DNA of 64,000 nt from Streptomyces sp. NWU339 (GTDB taxonomy: Bacteria; Actinomycetota; Actinomycetes; Streptomycetales; Streptomycetaceae): assembly GCF_003143855.1 (NCBI RefSeq), contig NZ_QFRK01000033.1, positions 33 to 64,032 on the forward strand, written 5' to 3'. This document shows, piece after piece, positions 49,594 through 57,592 of the stretch. The stretch's first letter is position 1; every line of letters begins with the position of its first letter. Below the pieces are notes generated by a model. It made no database searches and was not told the origin of the DNA. It saw only the letters and a program-made list of their open reading frames with translations. Made by a program: the position numbers and the translations under genes.

Positions 49594-50275
49594 ACTGCGC
49601 GCCATCACCGCCGGCTACGACCGACGCTCGGCCCCCGCCGTCCGGAACGCCTCCCTCACCGTCGCCCCCGGCGAGGCCGTCGGCCTGCTCGGCCCCAGCG
49701 GCTGCGGCAAGTCCACCCTCGCCAAGGTCGCCGCCCTCCTCCACCGCCCCGACGCAGGCACCCTTCTCCTCGACGGCACCCCCGTACGCCACTGGCGCCA
49801 CCGCGCCCCGCGCTCGCTGCGCACCGCCTTCGGCGTCGTCTTCCAGCAACCCCGCCTCTCCGCCGACCCCCGCCTGACCCTCACCGACCTGATCGCCGAA
49901 CCCCTGCGCGCCACGGGCCGCCGCGCCGAGGCCCCCGACCGGGTCGCCGAACTGGCCTCCACCGTCGGCCTCACCCCCGACCTGCTCACCCGCCGCCCCC
50001 ACGAGGTCAGCGACGGCCAACTCCAACGCGCCTGCCTCGCCCGCGCGTTGGTCCTGCGCCCCCGCTGGCTGATCTGCGACGAGATGACCGCGATGCTCGA
50101 CGCCTCGACCACGGCCGCCCTGGTGGCGGTGGTCGAGGACTACCGCACCGAAACCGGCGCCGGCCTGCTGGCCGTGAGCCACGACCGCACCCTCCTCGAC
50201 CGCTGGTGCGACCGCACGGTCCACTGGGACACGGTGGCGCCCCGGCCGGTGTCGTCTGCCCGGTCCGCGCAGTGA
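49586..50275 (+). CDS. nikE: ABC importer ATPase 2 (NikE/OppF type), 229 residues
   Basis: Walker A GPSGCGKSTLAKVAALL, Q loop VFQQPRLSADPRLTL, signature region HEVSDGQLQRACLARAL and Walker B WLICDEMTAMLDASTT are present. The signature has Ser-Asp-Gly in place of Ser-Gly-Gly, and Walker B ends in Glu-Met. The protein is short and lacks the OppF C-terminal extension. The GTG at 49586 overlaps ATPase 1 by eight bases. A partial copy of its 3' third lies 8.6 kb away at 58657-58912. Confidence 0.9.
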   Translation: MLELRAITAGYDRRSAPAVRNASLTVAPGEAVGLLGPSGCGKSTLAKVAALLHRPDAGTLLLDGTPVRHWRHRAPRSLRTAFGVVFQQPRLSADPRLTLTDLIAEPLRATGRRAEAPDRVAELASTVGLTPDLLTRRPHEVSDGQLQRACLARALVLRPRWLICDEMTAMLDASTTAALVAVVEDYRTETGAGLLAVSHDRTLLDRWCDRTVHWDTVAPRPVSSARSAQ

Positions 50276-50310
50276 GCGTATCGACGTCACGCCCCACGTA
50301 GCCTCTTCCT

Positions 50311-51267
50311 GTGCCAGCCTCCCGCCTGCATCGCGTCGCCGTCCTTGTGCTCGAGGGCGCGAAGCCGCTCGACGTCGGAATTCCCGCGCAGGTTTTCACG
50401 ACCCGCGCGAGCATGCCGTACGAGGTGCGGGTGTGCGGGGCGACACCCGGTCTCGTGACCGGCGGCGACGGCCTCGCGTACCACGTCGCCCACGGCCTCG
50501 ACGCCCTTGCGTGGGCCGACATCGTCTTCGTCCCCGGCTACCGGTCCCCGGACCGCGAGGACCCGCCGCAGGCCGTCGTCGACGCACTGATCGCCGCCCA
50601 CGCCCGGGGCGCGCGGCTCGCCGCCATCTCCACGGGCGCCTTCGCGCTCGCCGCCACGGGCCTGCTCGACGGCAGGCGCGCCACGACGCACTGGCACTAC
50701 AGGCGGGCGCTGGTGGCCAGGCATCCGCTCGTCCACGTCGACGAGAACGTGCTGTTCGTCGACGAGGGCAGCGTGCTCACCTCGGCCGGCGCCGCCTCCG
50801 GCCTCGACCTGTGCCTGCACATCCTGCGCGGCGACCTCGGAGTGGCCGCGTCCAACCACGCGGCCCGGCGTCTGGTCGCGGCCCCCTACCGCAGCGGTGG
50901 CCAGGCCCAGTACGTGCCGCGCAGCGTCCCCGAGCCGCTCGGCGAGCGGTTCGCCGCCACCCGCGAGTGGGCGCTGCACCGGCTCGGCGATCCCCTCACC
51001 CTCGACATACTGGCGCGGCAGGCGGGGGTCTCGCCGCGCACGTTCTCCCGGCGCTTCGTCGAGGAGACCGGCTACACGCCGATGCAGTGGGTGATGCGCG
51101 CCCGCATCGACGTGGCCCGTGAACTGCTGGAGCGGTCGCAGCGCAGCGTCGAACAGATCGCCGCCGATGTCGGTCTCGGCACCGGCGCGAACCTGCGGCT
51201 GCACTTCCAGCGCATCCTCGGCACCACCCCGAGCGAGTACCGGCGCACCTTCACCCGGGGCGAATAA
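50311..51267 (+). CDS. GlxA-type transcriptional regulator (DJ-1/PfpI plus AraC HTH), 318 residues
   Basis: The N-terminal half (residues 1-175) is a DJ-1/PfpI-like domain without certain enzyme residues: VAVLVLEGAKPLDVGIPAQVF, ADIVFVPGYRSP and AAISTGAFALAATGLLDGRRATTHW. The Cys nucleophile site is Thr-Gly here (S-T-G-A-F), so it is probably only a sensor. The C-terminal AraC double HTH reads DPLTLDILARQAGVSPRTFSRRFVEETGYTPMQWVMRARI, then SVEQIAADVGLGTGANLRLHFQRILGTTPSEYRRTF. It lies about 100 bases before a GAPDH gene on the same strand and may control it. The GTG start has no strong ribosome-binding site. Confidence 0.92.
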   Translation: MPASRLHRVAVLVLEGAKPLDVGIPAQVFTTRASMPYEVRVCGATPGLVTGGDGLAYHVAHGLDALAWADIVFVPGYRSPDREDPPQAVVDALIAAHARGARLAAISTGAFALAATGLLDGRRATTHWHYRRALVARHPLVHVDENVLFVDEGSVLTSAGAASGLDLCLHILRGDLGVAASNHAARRLVAAPYRSGGQAQYVPRSVPEPLGERFAATREWALHRLGDPLTLDILARQAGVSPRTFSRRFVEETGYTPMQWVMRARIDVARELLERSQRSVEQIAADVGLGTGANLRLHFQRILGTTPSEYRRTFTRGE

Positions 51268-51373
51268 CCCACCCGGCACCGCGTGGCGGGATCCTTTTGA
51301 ACCATGGCGATCCCGCCACTGTCGGCGGCGCCGGCCGCGGGCGAGCCTGATGGCGAAGGAAGGAACACCACTC

Positions 51374-52375
51374 ATGACTACTCGCATCGCCATCAACGGA
51401 TTCGGCCGCATCGGACGCAATGTGCTGCGCGCACTGCTGGAGCGCGACAGCGACCTCGAGATCGTCGCCGTCAACGACCTGACGGAGCCCGCCACGCTCG
51501 CCCGGCTGCTCGCCTACGACAGCACGGCCGGCCGGCTCGGGCGTCCGGTGACCGTCGACGGGAACACCCTCGTCGTCGACGGCCGTCGGATCACGGTGCT
51601 GGCCGAGCGCGAACCGGCGCAGCTGCCGTGGGCCGAACTCGGCGTCGACATCGTCCTGGAAGCCACCGGCCGCTTCACCTCGGCCAAGGCAGCCCGCGCC
51701 CACCTCGACGCGGGCGCGAAGAAGGTGCTCGTCAGCGCGCCGTCGGACGGCGCCGACGTCACGCTCGCGTTCGGGGTCAACACCGCCGCCTACGATCCGG
51801 CCGTGCACACGATCGTCTCGAACGCCTCCTGCACCACCAACGCGCTCGCGCCGCTGGCCGCGGTCCTCGACGAACTCGCCGGCATCGAGCACGGGTTCAT
51901 GACGACGGTGCACGCCTACACGCAGGAGCAGAACCTGCAGGACGGTCCGCACCGCGACGCCCGTCGCGCCCGGGCCGCCGGCGTCAACATCGTGCCGACC
52001 ACGACCGGTGCCGCCAAGGCGATCGGCCTGGTGCTGCCGAACCTCGACGGCAAGCTGTCGGGCGACTCGATCCGCGTACCGGTGCCGGTGGGCTCGATCG
52101 TCGAACTCAACACGACCGTCGCCCGCGACGTGACGCGCGACGACGTGCTGGCGGCGTACCGCGCCGCGGCGGAGGGGCCGCTCGCCGGCATCCTCGAGTA
52201 CTCGGACGACCCGCTCGTGTCGTCCGACATCACGGGCAATCCGGCCTCGTCGATCTTCGACTCGGCCCTCACCCGCGTCGACGGCCGCCACGTCAAGGTG
52301 GTCGCCTGGTACGACAACGAGTGGGGCTTCTCGAACCGAGTGATCGACACGCTCGAACTCCTCGCCACCCGCTGA
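51374..52375 (+). CDS. gap: glyceraldehyde-3-phosphate dehydrogenase, 333 residues
   Basis: Oxidises glyceraldehyde-3-phosphate with phosphate and NAD(P) to 1,3-bisphosphoglycerate. RIAINGFGRIGRNVLRALL is the NAD-binding start, and the catalytic Cys lies in VSNASCTTNALAPL. The later PTTTGAAKAIGLVLP, RVPVPVGSIVELN and WYDNEWGFSNRV are also typical. The family is intact, with AAGGAAGG upstream of the ATG. It stands with a GlxA-type regulator and not with pgk/tpi, so it is probably a second, conditionally used GAPDH rather than the main glycolytic one. Confidence 0.95.
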   Translation: MTTRIAINGFGRIGRNVLRALLERDSDLEIVAVNDLTEPATLARLLAYDSTAGRLGRPVTVDGNTLVVDGRRITVLAEREPAQLPWAELGVDIVLEATGRFTSAKAARAHLDAGAKKVLVSAPSDGADVTLAFGVNTAAYDPAVHTIVSNASCTTNALAPLAAVLDELAGIEHGFMTTVHAYTQEQNLQDGPHRDARRARAAGVNIVPTTTGAAKAIGLVLPNLDGKLSGDSIRVPVPVGSIVELNTTVARDVTRDDVLAAYRAAAEGPLAGILEYSDDPLVSSDITGNPASSIFDSALTRVDGRHVKVVAWYDNEWGFSNRVIDTLELLATR

Positions 52376-52428
52376 CCGGACGCCGGGGCGGCACCCCGCC
52401 TCCGGCGACCGCGCCGGCCCGCACTTCC

Positions 52429-52472
52429 CTTGAGCGCTCTGGTTGACCAGTCGGGCAGCCAGAGCGCTCAAG
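52429..52472 (+). terminator. 14-bp stem-loop after the GAPDH gene
   Basis: CTTGAGCGCTCTGG and CCAGAGCGCTCAAG are exact complements around a 16-base loop. The last five bases (TCAAG) are the left copy of the Tn3 target duplication, so the element inserted right at the end of this terminator. Confidence 0.8.
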
Positions 52473-52523
52473 CGGATGTGAGTAGTTGCGGTACAGAAAG
52501 TGCCGCTGAGATTGATCTTGCTC
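52473..52523 (+). repeat. left 51-bp terminal inverted repeat of the Tn3-type element
   Basis: See the element entry. Differences from the right end are at three positions (T/C, C/T and T/C). The transposase N-terminal fragment starts about 80 bases inside. Confidence 0.85.
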
Positions 52524-52604
52524 AGCCGGCACACCGGGCGTGGGTGCGGTTGGGCTTTGCGGAAAGATCGCCGGGCGAGTGTCGGTGCTCGCTACGGTCC
52601 GGCC

Positions 52605-53817
52605 GTGCCGGTGGAGTTTCTGACTGATGAGCAGGCCGAGGCGTGCGGGACGTTCACCGAGGTGCCCATGCGCCCGGAGCTGGAGCGGTTCTTCTTCCTC
52701 GATGATGACGACCGCGATCTGATCGCGCTGCGCCGTACGGACATGCACCGGTTGGGCATGGCCGTGCAGATCTGCACGGTCCGCTACCATCGGCCGCTTC
52801 CTTGGCGAGGACCCGCTCGCGGTGCCGTGGGAGGTCGTGGAGTACCTGGCCGGGCAGCTCGGCATCGCCGACGCTTCATGCGTGAAGCGGTACCCGGAGC
52901 GCCGCAGGATGCCGTACGAGCACGCTGATGAGATCCAGCAGCGGTTCAAGTACCGGGACTTCACCGACCGGCGGTCGGGCCGGGAGTTCCGCGGCTTCCT
53001 GTACGGGCGGGCGTGGACGCACGCCGAGGGGCCGATGGCGCTGTTCAACCACGCGGTGACGTGGCTGCGCAAGAACCGGGTGCTGCTGCCGGGCGTCTCG
53101 GTGCTGGCCCGGCAGGTGTCGGAGGCCCGCACGGCAGCCGAGCGGCGCCTGTACGAGGCGGTGACGCGGGCCGCGCACCGAGCCGATCCCGCGCTCGCGC
53201 CGGCGCTGGCTGAGCTGCTGGTGGTGCCGGAGGGCAAGCGGGTCTCGGAGCTGGAGCGGCTGCGCACGCCGCCGACGAAGTCGACGGGCACGGCGATGGT
53301 GCGGGCGATGGAGCGGGTGGTGTTCTCCAACACCAAGCTGCCCCAGGGCGTGGTCGACCGGGACGCGTACGTGGTGTGCGTGCTGGAGCAGCTGCACCGT
53401 GCGCTGAACCGGCGCGACGTGTTCGCCGCCCCCTCGAACCGGTGGGCCGACCCGCGGGCGAGGCTGCTGGACGGTCCACGGTGGGAGGCGATGCGCGCGG
53501 ACGTGCTGGCAGGCCTGTCCCTGACCGAGGACGCCGTCGAACACCTGGCCCAGCTCACTCGCCGGCTGGACGCGGCGTGGCGGCAGATGGCCGACCGCCT
53601 GGAGGAGGCCGGCGACGACGCGAAGGTGGAGATCGTCGTTCCCGAAGGCGGCGGACGCGCACGCCTGTCGGTGGACAAGCTCGGCGCAGTGGGTGAGCCG
53701 GAGTCGTTGACCTGGCTGAAGACCACCACCGAGGCCATGCTCCCCAGGATCGACCTGCCGGACCTGCTGTTCGAGGTCCGCTCCTGGACAGGCTTCCTCC
53801 GACAGAGCTCGGAATGA
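52605..53817 (+). pseudogene. Tn3-family transposase, N-terminal part, frameshifted and truncated
   Basis: A Tn3 transposase begins at the GTG 52605 (V-P-V-E-F-L-T-D-E-Q-A) with the DUF4158-type N-terminal domain. The frame breaks near 52786-52788, where one extra base (probably a C in CTACCATCGG) shifts RY / IGRFLGEDPLAVPWEVVEYLA into another frame. The second frame then runs well to FEVRSWTGFLRQSSE and a stop at 53817. Intact transposases are near 1000 residues; this stops at ~400, before the catalytic Asp and Glu residues. The end of the gene has been replaced by unrelated sequence (IS5 scrap and MFS). It is not functional. Confidence 0.88.
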
Positions 53818-53919
53818 TTGCTGCCGACGTTCAACAAACCTTCGCCGTTCTTGCTCTGGTTCCTTCACCAGCTCACGATCATCCTGTTCCTGCTGGGACC
53901 AGCACGCTCGTCAGCTCAG

Positions 53920-54034
53920 CTGGGCGGCATGACCGGGGACCGCGGGCCGAGCTGGACCTGTCCCCCGCCTCCGTCGACGGCTCCCACCTGCGGGCCCTGA
54001 AGGGCGGAGACGCCACCGGGCCCTCGCCACACCG
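53920..54034 (+). pseudogene. short IS5-family transposase remnant
   Basis: About 30 codons in one frame read RAELDLSPASVDGSHLRALKGG, then DATGPSP. This is the conserved segment around the first catalytic Asp of a group of IS5-type transposases. Nothing before or after it continues the protein. It abuts the broken start of the MFS gene, so its insertion or excision probably cut both neighbours. Confidence 0.65.
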
Positions 54035-54970
54035 GTGTTTCACGGCGCGTCGAGTCGGCTGGTCGCGCAGTCGCTGGAGGGCGACGCCTATGTACTGGGC
54101 CGTTCACTGAACAACATCGCTGCCTCCGGTGCGCAATTGTTCGGTCTGGCACTGGGAGGTGCGGTCGTCGCGGTACTCGGCCCGCACCGGGCGCTCGCGG
54201 TAAGCGCCGCCCTCTACCTCGGCTGCGCGCTCGCCATCCACATCCGGCTGCCCCGGCTGCAGCCGGGAGAGTTCGGCGGCACACCCGGCAGCGCTCGAGG
54301 CGATGGCGGGGCCGTCCGGGCAAGCCTGCACGGTGCCGGCCTGCTGCTGCGCGGACACACGGTGCGACGACTGATGCTGGCCCAGTGGCTCCCGCCGGCG
54401 TTCGTAGCGGGCGCGGAAGGCCTGATCGTCGCCTACGCCGGAGGACGCCACTTCGCGCCCGGCTGGTACGCGGTGCTGATGGGCTGTCTGCCGGTCGGCA
54501 TGCTTGTCGGTGACCTGCTGGTGGGTCGACTGCTACGGCCACCCGCCCGGGAGCGACTGGTAGTCCCGTTGATTGCGCTGATGGGACTGCCGCTGGTCGG
54601 CTTCGCTGCCGAGCCCGGAGTGGGCGTCTCGTCCTGTCTGCTGCTGCTCTGCGGCTTCGGATTCGCCTACGGTCTCGGCCTGCAACGGCCGTTCCTGGAC
54701 GCCCTGCCGCAGGATGGCCAGGGCCAGGCCTTCGGTCTGCTCGGCTCCGGCAGCATGACGCTGCAGGGCGTCGGGCCGGTTTGCTTGGGCTCGGTGGCCG
54801 CAGGCATTGGAACAGGCGGCGCAATCGCCCTGGCAGGCGGTGCGGCGGCGCTTACCGCCGGCTGGATTCTCACCTGGCACCCGCCCACCTCCCCGGTCCC
54901 CGTCCCGAACTGCTCAACGGGATCAGAGAACGGCACCGAACAGCATGCGTGTAGTTTTCCTGCGCAGTAA
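54035..54970 (+). pseudogene. MFS transporter lacking its N-terminal part, 311 residues
   Basis: The frame opens at VFHGASSRLVAQSLEGDAYVLGRSLNNIAASGAQLFGLALGGAVVAVLGP, which in full-length members of this MFS group lies after the first three or four helices. The rest is normal to the C-terminus: GHTVRRLMLAQWLPPAFVAGAEGLIVAYAG, GRLLRPPARERLVVPLIALMGLPLVGFA and QGQAFGLLGSGSMTLQGVGPVCLGSVAAG. About eight helices remain of twelve. The GTG start is not supported by a ribosome-binding site. The junction upstream is the IS5 remnant. It is most likely a dead fragment; a short protein might still be made. Confidence 0.7.
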
Positions 54971-55152
54971 CCGTCGCCGGTCGAGTCGGCCGCGAGCCGT
55001 CACGCACCCCACCCCCACCCCACGTCTCTCTGACAGACAGTCATTCCCGGTAGCTCATTGCGTAAGGAGTCCTAAGCCTCGGCTCTGCCAGTCGTTGCGG
55101 ACCACGTACGGGATCTTGAGACCACGAACAGCCCATGGAAGGTTCATGCCGC

Positions 55153-55737
55153 ATGATCGATAAATTCGCGAAGGAAAACCTGCACGGGAGACTGCGGCGG
55201 GACCGCGAGGCGCTGCTCTGGAAACTCGACGGCTTGTCCGAATACGACGCCCGCCGGCCTTTGACAGCGACCGGGACCAACCTCCTCGGCCTGGTCAAGC
55301 ACGTGGCCACCGTCGAGGCCAGGTACTTCGGCGAGGTCTTCGACCGCCCTTCCCCGGAACCGCTGCCCCGATGGCAGGACTCCGATGGCAGCGATCAGTG
55401 GGCGACCGAGGACGAGACCCGCGATCAGATCATCGGGTTCTACCGGCGCACGTGGGAACACTCGGACACGACGATCAACGAGCTTCCCCTCGACGCCCCC
55501 GGCCACGTGCCGTGGTGGCCGGAGCCCCATTCCAACACGAACCTGTTCGCCGTCATGGTCCACGTCCTCGGCGAGTCCATCCGGCATGCCGGGCACGCCG
55601 ATATCCTGCGCGAGGGCCTCGACGGCCGGACCGGGCTGCGCGCCGAACACGAGAAGCCGATCGACGAGGAAGCCCGTGCCGCCTACCGCGCGAAGATCGA
55701 GCAGGCCGCCAGATCGGCCGCATCAATCAAGGCTTAG
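55153..55737 (+). CDS. DinB-family protein, 194 residues
   Basis: A four-helix protein of the DinB/DfsA-like superfamily, often thiol transferases or metal-dependent enzymes. The N-terminus LRRDREALLWKLDGLSEYDARRPLTATGTNLLGLVKHVATVEARYFGEVFD carries the first metal His (KHVATVE). VMVHVLGESIRHAGHADILREGLDG holds the HxxxH-type second metal group. The three His positions expected for metal binding are therefore present. The ATG at 55153 follows GAAGG at nine bases. It is the only intact-looking gene within the Tn3-type element and might be its cargo. Substrate is unknown. Confidence 0.85.
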   Translation: MIDKFAKENLHGRLRRDREALLWKLDGLSEYDARRPLTATGTNLLGLVKHVATVEARYFGEVFDRPSPEPLPRWQDSDGSDQWATEDETRDQIIGFYRRTWEHSDTTINELPLDAPGHVPWWPEPHSNTNLFAVMVHVLGESIRHAGHADILREGLDGRTGLRAEHEKPIDEEARAAYRAKIEQAARSAASIKA

Positions 55738-55836
55738 TCGGTCATACCGGGCAGCCTGACATCGCTTCCCCCACCGGTGCTTGCGATTTCCGAGCATCCG
55801 GCCACCTGATATGCCCGCGTCACCCGATATGGGCGT

Positions 55837-56193
55837 TCAATCCGCGCCTTCGTCGTCCTCGTCCAGCTCGAGCGCGTCAGCGTCGCTCAGCGGGCGCAGG
55901 GCGCCGGCGGCCGGGATCGAGGCGGTGAAGCTGTAGCGGCCGAGCAGGTTCAGGTTGCGGCGCTTGAGAGGGGAGAGCCGGGTGATGTCCTCCTCGCGGA
56001 TCGCGTGGCCCTCGGCCTGGTAGCTGGGCGACGGCGGCGTCGACGTAACGGGTCGTCCAGAGCGCGATGGTGCTGAGGGCCAGGCTGAGCGAGCCGAGCT
56101 GGTCCTCCATGCCGTCCCGGCATGCCTGGTGGATGGTGCCGCGCTTGCCGTGGCACACGTCCCGGGCCAGCTTGTGGCGGGAGGCCGCTAGCC
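55837..56193 (-). pseudogene. Tn3-family transposase, C-terminal part, inverted and frameshifted
   Basis: On the minus strand, starting at the right terminal repeat, the sequence reads LAASRHKLARDVCHGKRGTI, then HQACRDGMEDQLGSLSLALSTIALWTTRYVDAAVAQL. This is the C-terminal end of a Tn3 transposase. A frame change near 56025-56020 then gives AEGHAIREEDITRLSPLKRRNLNLLGRYSF to a TGA at 55837. It reads inward from the terminal repeat, the same direction relative to its repeat as the N-terminal fragment at the other end. So both ends of this element derive from the same end of an ancestral transposon, with different parts deleted. Confidence 0.85.
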
Positions 56194-56244
56194 GAGCAAG
56201 ATCAATCTCAGCGGCGCTTTCTATACCGCAACTACTCGCATCCG
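56194..56244 (-). repeat. right 51-bp terminal inverted repeat of the Tn3-type element
   Basis: Reverse complement of the left end with three differences. It is fused directly to the inside of a transposase reading frame, so an internal deletion made this end. TCAAG follows at 56245-56249. Confidence 0.85.
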
Positions 56245-56365
56245 TCAAGGCGTAGAACTCGTGGGTGTGACTGTCTCGCCCATCAGTAGGGAGTCACATA
56301 CGCGATCTTCCGAACTGCGACGGCCGGGTCGGCAAGGTCTCCTGGAAAACCACCACCGCCACGAA

Positions 56366-56953
56366 TCACAAGCCCCGGGGGGTACCCCGACCACCGTCGG
56401 AGGCGATGCTCGAGAAGGGCTTTACGATCACTGGGCAGGAGTTCCACAGCTCCACCCCGGCCGTGAGTAGTTCCAGCACCGCGCGTTGCTCGTCGGGAGT
56501 CCACGCGGCGCACTCGTCCCCGAACAGCTTTTCGTAGGTGCTGTTATGCACCGCGCTCTGTTGGGGCAGCCGGTGGACCTCACCGAGTCCTCGGGCCAGA
56601 TCCTCGAAGAAGTTCCACGCGTCCAGCACCGCACCCGGGGGGACGCGCCGGCGTGACGGGTCCTTCAGCCAATGCTGGACACGGACGAGCTCCAGCGTGT
56701 CGGTCTCAGAAGTGGCCAGCCTCCGCCCCTTCCGGCTCACATACACCCGCGCCTGCCGAACAGTCATGAACACCGGCACCCGGCAGTGATCAGCTCCTGG
56801 CAACGCCAGCACCTGATCAGGGTCGTCGCCCCTGCCGCCGATCCACAGAACTACCCCGCTGCGGCCGAGCCCTCGCACCCGGTACGCATAGAGACTGTCA
56901 CCCCCACCGCGCTGTCCGGCCGCAAACACATCTGCCATCTCGATCTTTGCCAC
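56366..56953 (-). CDS. hypothetical protein, 195 residues
   Basis: I do not recognise this protein. It begins near M/V-A-K-I-E-M-A-D-V-F-A-A-G and has the mixed sequence of a soluble domain: GDSLYAYRVRGLGRSGVVLWIGGRGDDPDQVLALPGADHCRVPVF and TVRQARVYVSRKGRRLATSETDTLELVRVQHWLKD. The C-terminal half (LDAWNFFEDLARGLGEVHRLPQQS) is helical. The start is the GTG at 56953; an internal ATG at 56938 would be a second choice. It lies just right of the Tn3 element and could have been truncated at its 3' end, since the last residues (DGGRGTPRGL) look like read-through of other sequence. Confidence 0.6.
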   Translation of the reverse strand: MAKIEMADVFAAGQRGGGDSLYAYRVRGLGRSGVVLWIGGRGDDPDQVLALPGADHCRVPVFMTVRQARVYVSRKGRRLATSETDTLELVRVQHWLKDPSRRRVPPGAVLDAWNFFEDLARGLGEVHRLPQQSAVHNSTYEKLFGDECAAWTPDEQRAVLELLTAGVELWNSCPVIVKPFSSIASDGGRGTPRGL

Positions 56954-57137
56954 GCTCTCACCCTGGCACGACCCGCGAGAACCGTCGCGGAATTTCTTCG
57001 CAGCGGGTCAACCGGGGGTGCGGGCAGTTCCGCGCCTGAGCGGTCGCCTTCCCGTAGAGCCGCCTGTCCGTGGCCGTCACCGCCTGCTCGATGCCCTCAG
57101 GAGGGTGGAGCGCGCGCAGGATGGGTGGCCGGGATGC

Positions 57138-57509
57138 TCAGCCGTGTGAGGTCTCGGCCACGTCGACCGCTTCGAAGCCTTCGCGACGCATCCGCTCACT
57201 CCCCCAGGCGCCGAGCGGCCCGAGCGCTTGATTGAGCGTGCGCCCGTGCTCGGTCAGGGAGTACTCCACCCGCGGCGGCACCTCGGCATAGACCTCCCGG
57301 TGCACGAGACCGTCCGCCTCCATTTCGCGCAGGTGCTGCGTCAGCATCTTCTCGCTCACTCCCGGCAGGCCGCGACGGAGCTCGGCGAAGCGGCGTACGC
57401 GATGGGCGTGAAGTTCCCAGAGGATCAGTCCCTTCCACTTGCCGCTCACCACGTCGAGCGCAGCGTCGATGCCGCAGACGTAAGGACCGCGTCTCGGCGC
57501 CTTGGCCAT
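57138..57509 (-). CDS. HxlR-family transcriptional regulator, 123 residues
   Basis: A small winged-helix regulator. IDAALDVVSGKWKGLILWELHAHRVRRFAELRRGLPGVSEKMLTQHLREMEADGLVHREVYAEVPPRVEYSLTEHGRTL is a complete HxlR domain; the family Cys near the N-terminus (PYVCGID) is present and may sense redox or electrophiles. The ATG at 57509 is supported by GGGGACC upstream. It is divergent from an imine-reductase-like gene across 83 bases that hold an imperfect inverted repeat (CCTTACT AAA AGGTAGG), so it probably regulates that gene. Confidence 0.92.
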   Translation of the reverse strand: MAKAPRRGPYVCGIDAALDVVSGKWKGLILWELHAHRVRRFAELRRGLPGVSEKMLTQHLREMEADGLVHREVYAEVPPRVEYSLTEHGRTLNQALGPLGAWGSERMRREGFEAVDVAETSHG

Positions 57510-57592
57510 CTCTGGTCCCCTTACTAAAAGGTAGGTACCGCAGAAAACAGTGGGTACTTCCGAGAGTAGTGGCGTTCTTCGAGGATGGAGGA

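Larger units (their letters stand above)
52473..56244. mobile_element. Tn3-family-type element with damaged transposase, 3.77 kb
   Basis: The ends are 51-bp inverted repeats (52473-52523 and 56194-56244), identical at 48 of 51 positions by eye. The sequence starts CGGATG-GAGTAGTTGCGG and ends GAGATTGATCTTGCTC, where the dash stands for a T or C. The 5-bp TCAAG stands directly outside both ends (52468-52472 and 56245-56249), which is the target duplication length of Tn3-family elements. Inside are a frameshifted N-terminal transposase fragment, an IS5 scrap, a truncated MFS gene, a DinB gene and an inverted C-terminal transposase fragment. No resolvase is seen. Confidence 0.85.

Noticed and set aside
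52605..53817. A functional Tn3 transposase with programmed frameshifting
   Set aside because: The protein also ends before the catalytic region, and no slippery heptamer stands at the shift.
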